The position numbers and the translations under genes are program-made. Below, piece by piece: positions 58,011-64,000 of a stretch of DNA of 64,000 bases. The number at the start of each line of letters is the position of its first letter. The stretch's first letter is position 1. Location: assembly GCF_963676685.1 (NCBI RefSeq), contig NC_092345.1, positions 73,769,960 through 73,833,959 on the forward strand, given 5' to 3'. Origin of the DNA: Mytilus edulis (Eukaryota; Mollusca; Bivalvia; Mytilida; Mytilidae). The notes under the pieces were generated by a model. That model ran no database searches, was not told where the DNA came from, and saw only the letters and a program-made list of their open reading frames with translations.

Positions 58011-61000
58011 TCATCCAAGTACGCACATGCGCAAAGTCAACTGTCGAATACACATGTACTTCAGGAGTTTGTAAACATTCAGACGTTCACACTTGACTAG
58101 TAAGTGTTTATAATCCTCAGGTCCTACCATGCACAATTTGCATTCTGCAGATTTTGTTTCGTCAAATCGGTTGGTAATACTTTGGGTTTTGTAAGTTCCA
58201 GTTAGTATCCTGAATTTTGTTATCCCTTTGCTAACATCTCTTTTATGATCTGTGACACTGCTACAACAGAAGTTTGTTTTTTTAAAGTTCCAGTTGTTAA
58301 CTTCCATGTATTTGAGTGTTGTTTTGCTTCTAGCAATTTCGGTCCATCTATTTTTCCAGGTTTTGTCTATGAGTCAATCGTTTCCAATTTTTCTCTGGAT
58401 TTAGTATAATCTCATGAGCGTATGGAAGATCATAAGATTTGAGGATTTTGTCCACGTTTATGTATCAACTATTTGATTTATCGCCTTCTGTTGCTAGCTG
58501 TCTAATTCCAATTTTACAATCAATTTAGGGTGGATCTTTTGATATTCTTAGAAATAGGGAAATGACAGCTTTATGTATGAGTTGCTCAAAAGATTCTGCT
58601 CCGAGCAAGATTTAGATAGCAGCATCGGCAGTTCGTTGTGGTAAAGATAGAATTTGTTTAAATGGTTTTTTTTTCTGAAAAGCTTCTAATTTTTGGATGT
58701 CAGTTTTAGTAATGTTGAGAATTTCAATTCCATAGAGCATTCTCGGTATAACGTATGTCCGCCATAGTTTTTACGATAATAGTGGTTTTATACCATTTAT
58801 TCCATGTAATTCTGCACCTAATAGTGAATACATTGTAGCTCTTGCAGCAGAAATTCTTTTCTCTACGTTTGGATTATTTTTCTCTTGTCGTTCAATACCT
58901 AAATAATTGATGTTTTGCTTTTTATATATTTTTTCATTAAAAAGTTGAAGATTTATATCTTTATTCTTCTTGTTAGTCAGTAGAATTTCAGTTTTTTTGC
59001 TGTTTATTCTTACCCGATCGTATTTGGTACAGTTTTCAATAATGCGGAGTTGGGTTGAGGCATCATGTTCTGAACCAGCACATAGCATTATGTCATCTGC
59101 GCACGTTGGGCAGCCCACGTAATTAGTTCCAATTTCAATTCCAATGTTTGTGGTTTCAAGAGTATCTAGGATATTTTTATTATAAGCCTTGTAAAAATTG
59201 GCAGAGAGAATCCCACCTTCTTTGACTCCCTGCTCATTTACAAATGTTTCTGAGATGTATTCTTGAGATTTAACTTGTGTAGTTGTTTTGTTATATAGTT
59301 CCTTAATTAGTAACCATGATGCTCCATTAATTCCTAACAACCACGTCTAATGCTTTTTCTGCATCCAGAGTTATTAGAATGAGACACTCGTTTTTATCTT
59401 TGGCTTCGTAAATTGCTTCAGAGATGAGAAGAGCAATATTAATCGAGGATGCACCTTTAGTGAAACCTTTCTGATTCTTGTTTTGATGTTTATTTAGTGT
59501 ACCTTCGATTCTAGCTCTAATACAAAGCTCCAAAATCTTACATATGATGGAAATAACTGTGATGCCTCTATAGTTGGATGGCATAGTAGGGTCTTTGTCT
59601 TTTTTGCGGACTGGGGTCAGCAAGCTTTTTTGATGACTTCATGTATATGCTTTGTATAGAAGATATTGTTGATTAAGGTCACCAGGAATTCAGTCAATTC
59701 TGTGCCGCCATAAATTAGGTGTTCTGCAGTTAAGCCTTCTACGTCACCAGCCTTTTTTCTGTTTAATATAGATATACGCTTTGTGATTTTTGTTGAGGTA
59801 ACACGTTGAATTGTTATTTCTTGGTATTCACAGATGTTAACAATGGTTTCCACGTCTAATTTGACAAGATTATCATGACCAATGCTGAAGGAAGGATTTG
59901 AATTGGTCTTAGCTAATTTTTCAAAGTGTTCTTTGAAGACATTATTTATCTCATTTGGAGTTTTTTTTTGCTTCAGTTCTAAGGGTGTGTGTGAAATGAG
60001 AAGAAGAGGACCGTTGAGTTTTTATAAGTCGAAAAACAGATCTTTGTCTCTGTCTGAAGCAATCATAATCTCTTCGTGAAGTTTAATTCTTTTGTCAGCG
60101 GTTTGTTGCCTTTTATTGATCTGACTGAACGTTTCGTCTCTAGTCTCTTCAAGTTGTAAATGTTATTTTTTTGAAGGAGGTGAACCAACCTTTTTCCACA
60201 GATAGAATGCCTTTTTTGAGACACCTACACCTTGAGATTTAGCAAGTTGTGGGGACCAGCTGATCTTCTTTTTCTTACTAAATTTGGATTTCCTACGTGA
60301 ATAGCTCAAATTTAAAGCGTTAGCAAGACCAGATATTAGCTGGTTTGTAGCTTGTTCAATACCGTAAGGTGTTCTCATATTCAAATACTTTTTATCTTTT
60401 AGTTCCTCCTTTAAATTTTGTTCATAGCTTGTTTTGTCAACCTTTTCCCAATTAATCTTAGTCACAATATTCCCACTTTGTTGTTTTTGAGTGGTCTGTA
60501 ATCTAACAGAAAATTCAGCAGAGACGGGATAATGGTCTGAGGTGTTATGGCCTTCTCTTAAGATTTTAACCTGCATATATTCAGTTGACTCGTCATCATT
60601 CTCTCTAGGTTTTGTTAGAATGTAGTGTATCTGTGATTTTGAATCACCTTGATGGTATGTATGGTCTATAGGGTAGTTAGATGGTAGCACTATTTGATTG
60701 TCCTTACAAAAGTTTATAAATAGTTCATCTTTGGTGTCCTTGTATTGTCTATAAAATGAAGCATTAAAATCGCCGGCGATAATAATTGAATGAGTTCTTT
60801 GATATTTTATTAATAATTCTTTCAAGATGTCCAAAGCTGCTCTAAAAGCATCATGCCCCTTTTTTTTGCCCGGTACCTCTTGAGGGGAGATATACATTTA
60901 TAAGACATATTGGGTCTTTTGTAGTTGAAATTTCGATAGCCTGTATTCTGTTATTTCCATCAGGAAGTTGACAAAACATGGTTGACATGGACTTTCTATA

Positions 61001-61240
61001 CAAAATTGCGATACCTCCATGGCCTCTTGTTCTACTGAATGGGGTTAAGGGATCATTATCATCAATTTGTCTTGAGAAAGTTATAAAATCTGAATGATGT
61101 TGTTTCAATAATTCTTTTTCATAGTTAAAAAGCCAATGTTTTTGTATCTGTACAATATCATGTTTATCAAGAAGTTCATCAAAGTAGTTTTATTGGAAAT
61201 AAAGCCTTTAATGTTGAAAGAGACAATTCGGAGCGGACTT
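58011..61240 (-). pseudogene. LINE ORF2, endonuclease and reverse transcriptase, broken
   Basis: Endonuclease: RIVSFNIKGF (about 61225), QIQKHW (about 61135), GHGGIAILY, LINVYLPSRG, IIIAGDFNA (60780) and TSDHYPVSAEF (60520). The Lys in QIQKHW stands where this class has the catalytic Glu. RT: PSNYRGITVISI (59590), LITLDAEKALDVV (59360), GVKEGGILSANFY (59220) and CADDIMLCAG (59100), with Cys for the usual Tyr of YADD. A zinc-knuckle CKLC-x7-H-x4-C lies near 58120. Frameshifts near 61185, 60880, 60160, 59860 and 59620, and a loss of about ten residues near 59340, make it non-functional. Confidence 0.8.
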
Positions 61241-61253
61241 GATTTTCCCAAGG

Positions 61254-64000
61254 TTATATCATTCTTGTCACAGGGGGTGCTATATCTGGGTTCAGGAGGA
61301 ATGTTTGACCTTTGTCTAAAAAAGGATTGTATATGTGTTGAACATTCTTGTTTGGTGACAAACCTACTGTGTCAGAACAATTTTCTGATATCCTTGTCTC
61401 ACTCCTTTGTTCAACAGCAAAACAGTTTTTACTATTTGAGTTTGAGGAATTTGATAGGGTATTGGGATCAGGATTTTCAGGATAGACATATGATTTTGCT
61501 GAATCTCTAGGATGGTAACTTTGTGAAGAATCATTCAGGTTTGCTTTCATTTCATTTCTTTTTCTGACAGCAAAACTGTTTTTACTATCTCCTATAGAAC
61601 TGTTACTTATGTCATTAGAAACATCAGATTTTGTGATAAGCTCTGGTACATTTTTATTACTAGATGTGTTTATCTGTACCATTCCTTGAGTAGAGAACAT
61701 GTGGTGAATTTGAGAATGAAGATGAGTTGATGGATTGACAGCAATACTGTTATTACTATCAAAGGGAGATAATTGTGTTGCAACCGCAGCTCTAGGATAT
61801 ATCATTTGTGAATGCTGGGCTTGCATGTGACTATTTGGTATGATATTTTGTGAAGGTGCCAGTTGAGTTCTGCCTGGTTGTCTAAACATATAAGGTGGTG
61901 GAGCTGGAACTGACTGCTGGAATAAAGGATGGACTGGTGGTTGTATCCAATGGTTTTGCACTGAAGTTGGAGAAGGTTGTACATGTTGAGAGTGTATTGT
62001 ATGAACAGGGCCTTGTTGGTTCATATGTGCTGTGCCTTGCAAGTTGACTAGGTTTTGACTTTGATACCTAAGCGTTAAGAATTGATTTTCTAGGTGTTGC
62101 AGTCTCAAATTTGACATTTCACGTTCAAGGTCTCTGATTCTGTTATTTAGTTGTGAACAATGACAATTAGAACAGTTAGCATTGTTTGATGAAGGGGTCT
62201 GTCTATAACTATGATTGTCAGGTCCATTTTTGTGGTAATCAGTTTGACCGAGCTGCGACAGTTTCATGTTTCTAATTAAGTTATTATTATCTAGTATGCT
62301 GTTCTCTAGAGCAGCAATATGTGCTTCAGCTACGGCAAGTTTGGATTTTAAATCATCTTGCATTGCTTCAAGATCTTTTGTTTCTTTGGTCCAGTTTGTT
62401 TAGGTTGTTTTATGGAGTTATTATCTGAATGAGTATTTTGAAACTGTAATATTGGGAGAAGAGTTGTTTCTAAGAGCTCCTATATTAGTTAATTGTTGAG
62501 CAGTATGAAATTGTTTACCTGTATGGTATTGTTGCGCGTCATTGGAAATCCCACATTGAGAGTCTGATTTTGGAGATTTTCAAGTTTTCTGTTTATCTGA
62601 ACTGATTTCACCAAAGTATCTGGGACAATATCCCTAATGCGCCTTGAAATGAGGAACTCAAAAGTCACGTGTAAACAAAAAATCTCTTTGTAGTGATATT
62701 TGACACATTTCTATGATAAACAAATGACTGAGCTGAACCATTTGCGTTAATTTAGAAAGTAAGGGAACACAGAATAAATGTGTAAAAACTATGGAGCCAT
62801 TAAATGTTGTTCAAAGTATTAAATTTTTAAAGAACTTATTGTGTCAAAAATGGGATGTTTACCATGAGGAGCCACATCGCAAAAGGATACTCGGGGTTTG
62901 CTAATTTACGGGAACATGAATCACACTTCGTACCCCGAAAAATTTAACCACATATGTAAAAATGTCTCAGCAACGAAACAAGCCATCATACATATACAAG
63001 TTTATGATATGGGCTGAGCTACAGAAGAAGATGTTACCATTACCGCCTATGTAGAAACAATAGCGCATATTGCCCCATCTGGGGAGCATGAGGAACCAGT
63101 AAATTGAACCGTGTTTCCAGCATCTGTTTCTATTTCTGAGATGGATAGGTCATTAAATAGCAAGTTACACTGTGAGCATTTGAATTGTTCCAATTCATCA
63201 ATACTCATAGATTTGTATTGATCAGAAGTGACGTTTTGACATTGAAAATGAAATTTTCCTTCGCAAGTAACACACATGATAACGTCGTAGTCGATTATGC
63301 CCTCAAAGCAACTAGCACAATTTTTGAGAGATTGGGTAGAGTCTATTGCTACTATTGTCTCAATTGATGCCGAGTTTTGAGTTCTGTTTAAATTGGTCAA
63401 GAGAGGATCATTTTCATCTCTACTGGATGTAGGTACAATTGCTGAATGGGAAGTTGAAGTTTTATCAGATTGTATTCAATTGTTAGAGTCCTGATATCGA
63501 TCAGACAAGAAAGATTTACATGAATCCTGTATGACTGTGTTCATATTGTTTAATAAATCTACAGATGGTAATGTACTTGAAATTTCATGTAGGTAATTCT
63601 TAATAAAGTCCTTAATCTCTCTACCGTTTGTTTCAACAGAGAATGCAGTTTTGTATAAATTGATTCTGTAAGCTTGTCTCCTACCAACCTTATCATTTGT
63701 GATTGGTTTAATACTGAGTGATTCTTCAACTATAATATTCTTTTTGTCCCTTTTGAAATGAGATATAGCTGTTAGTCTACTTGACTTTTCATAGAATGCA
63801 AGAGTATGTTTATGAAACATCAGAAACGCAGCAGGAGAAAATTTCATAACAAGGGTTCCTCTTTTGAATTCAGCCTGTACATTGAGCTGATCAGTAGCAT
63901 CAATCATCTTTTGGGCTGCTTTGGTTGGATTTAGTGAGTAATTGTTTACAGTTGATTTCCCTTGATTTAATCTATTTGGAGTCAATTGACTAGATAGTTG
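61254..64000 (-). pseudogene. LINE ORF1, PHD finger and coiled coil, several breaks
   Basis: The first piece (64000-63476) is basic with no motif I can name. It includes TLVMKFSPAAFLMFHKHTLA and ends in TGA. The same frame continues at once and holds a PHD finger (63340-63160): CASC, 11 residues on CVTC, HFQC and CSQC, a C4HC3 set. A TAG at about 63047 follows. Coding remnants at about 62760-62590 (FLISRRIRDIVPDTL) change frame. The last piece (62396-61254) starts with a heptad-like coiled coil (LAVAEAHIAALENSIL), then a Gln/Pro/His-rich tail. PHD fingers in LINE ORF1 proteins are known from several invertebrate families and may read chromatin or help assembly. Confidence 0.7.

Larger units (their letters stand above)
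57890..64000 (-). mobile_element. decayed LINE with PHD-finger ORF1 and APE endonuclease/RT ORF2
   Basis: On the - strand, ORF1 (64000 to 61254) precedes ORF2 (about 61240 to 58011). Several frameshifts and stops, but domain order is preserved and the element reaches beyond the right edge. The general type is a CR1/L2/Jockey-like non-LTR retrotransposon, and I cannot fix the clade. The 3' end is put at about 57890, where mussel repeat sequence begins. Confidence 0.8.

Noticed and set aside
61136..61510. + strand frame of 124 residues
   Set aside because: Shadow of the LINE ORF1/ORF2 junction on the - strand.

Overview
The window looks like nuclear DNA of a marine mussel (Mytilus-type bivalve). 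It is AT-rich, has intron-rich genes with short exons, and is packed with repeats that I recognise from memory as typical of Mytilus: the family containing 'aattgccaatgagacaactc', the family ending in 'ggtgagctaaaa', hammerhead-ribozyme tandem repeats, LINE fragments and a Penelope-like element. No database search was possible. There are no rRNA, tRNA or CRISPR features that I can support.

Host-type genes. (1) A three-exon F-box/LRR-like gene on the + strand (3828-7336). (2) A multi-exon gene on the - strand (35446 down to 22688), which I assembled from seven exons with matching splice phases. Its product has a CIDE-N domain, a linker, an unrecognised conserved-looking block, a Ser/Thr/Pro-rich stretch and a C-terminal C3HC4 RING finger. 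This architecture is not one I know. (3) Two paralogous DDE integrase-core genes of transposon descent, at 8433-9632 (+) and 52881-54062 (-). The second is fused at its 5' end to a hammerhead-ribozyme repeat. A 1.4-kb block at 3208-4637 is repeated in inverted orientation at 43588-45027. Each copy holds 'ATG GAG|GTAAGA', a start codon followed by a splice donor. The left copy reads in phase into the F-box gene and the right copy reads in phase into the CIDE-N/RING gene, so the two genes may share a duplicated promoter and first exon.

Mobile and repeated DNA by region. 1-1055 (-): LINE ORF1 running off the left edge. 1.7-2.1 kb: minisatellites. 4.7-6.1 kb: foldback elements in the F-box introns. 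13.3-16.1 kb: a degenerate ribozyme repeat, then a 35-40-bp minisatellite that switches strand midway and carries two near-perfect 138-bp palindromic elements with 5-bp target duplications. 17.2-17.7 kb: a reverse-transcriptase fragment. 19.3-22.6 kb: a bivalve repeat and a 192-bp tandem array bounded by inverted termini. 25-36.7 kb: several tandem-core repeats in the introns of the CIDE-N/RING gene. 37787-41893: an intact Penelope-like element with 930-bp pseudo-LTRs. 42.1-43.6 kb: a hAT-like MITE and mussel repeats. 46.1-49.3 kb: ACGCGTTAA and other minisatellites. 51.8-56.5 kb: tandem repeats with type I hammerhead ribozymes of three sequence classes that covary in all stems. 57.9-64 kb (-): a decayed LINE with a PHD finger in ORF1 and an APE-type endonuclease plus reverse transcriptase in ORF2.

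The strongest observations are the CIDE-N/RING gene, the shared inverted first-exon cassette, and the covarying hammerhead families, one of which has become joined to an integrase reading frame.
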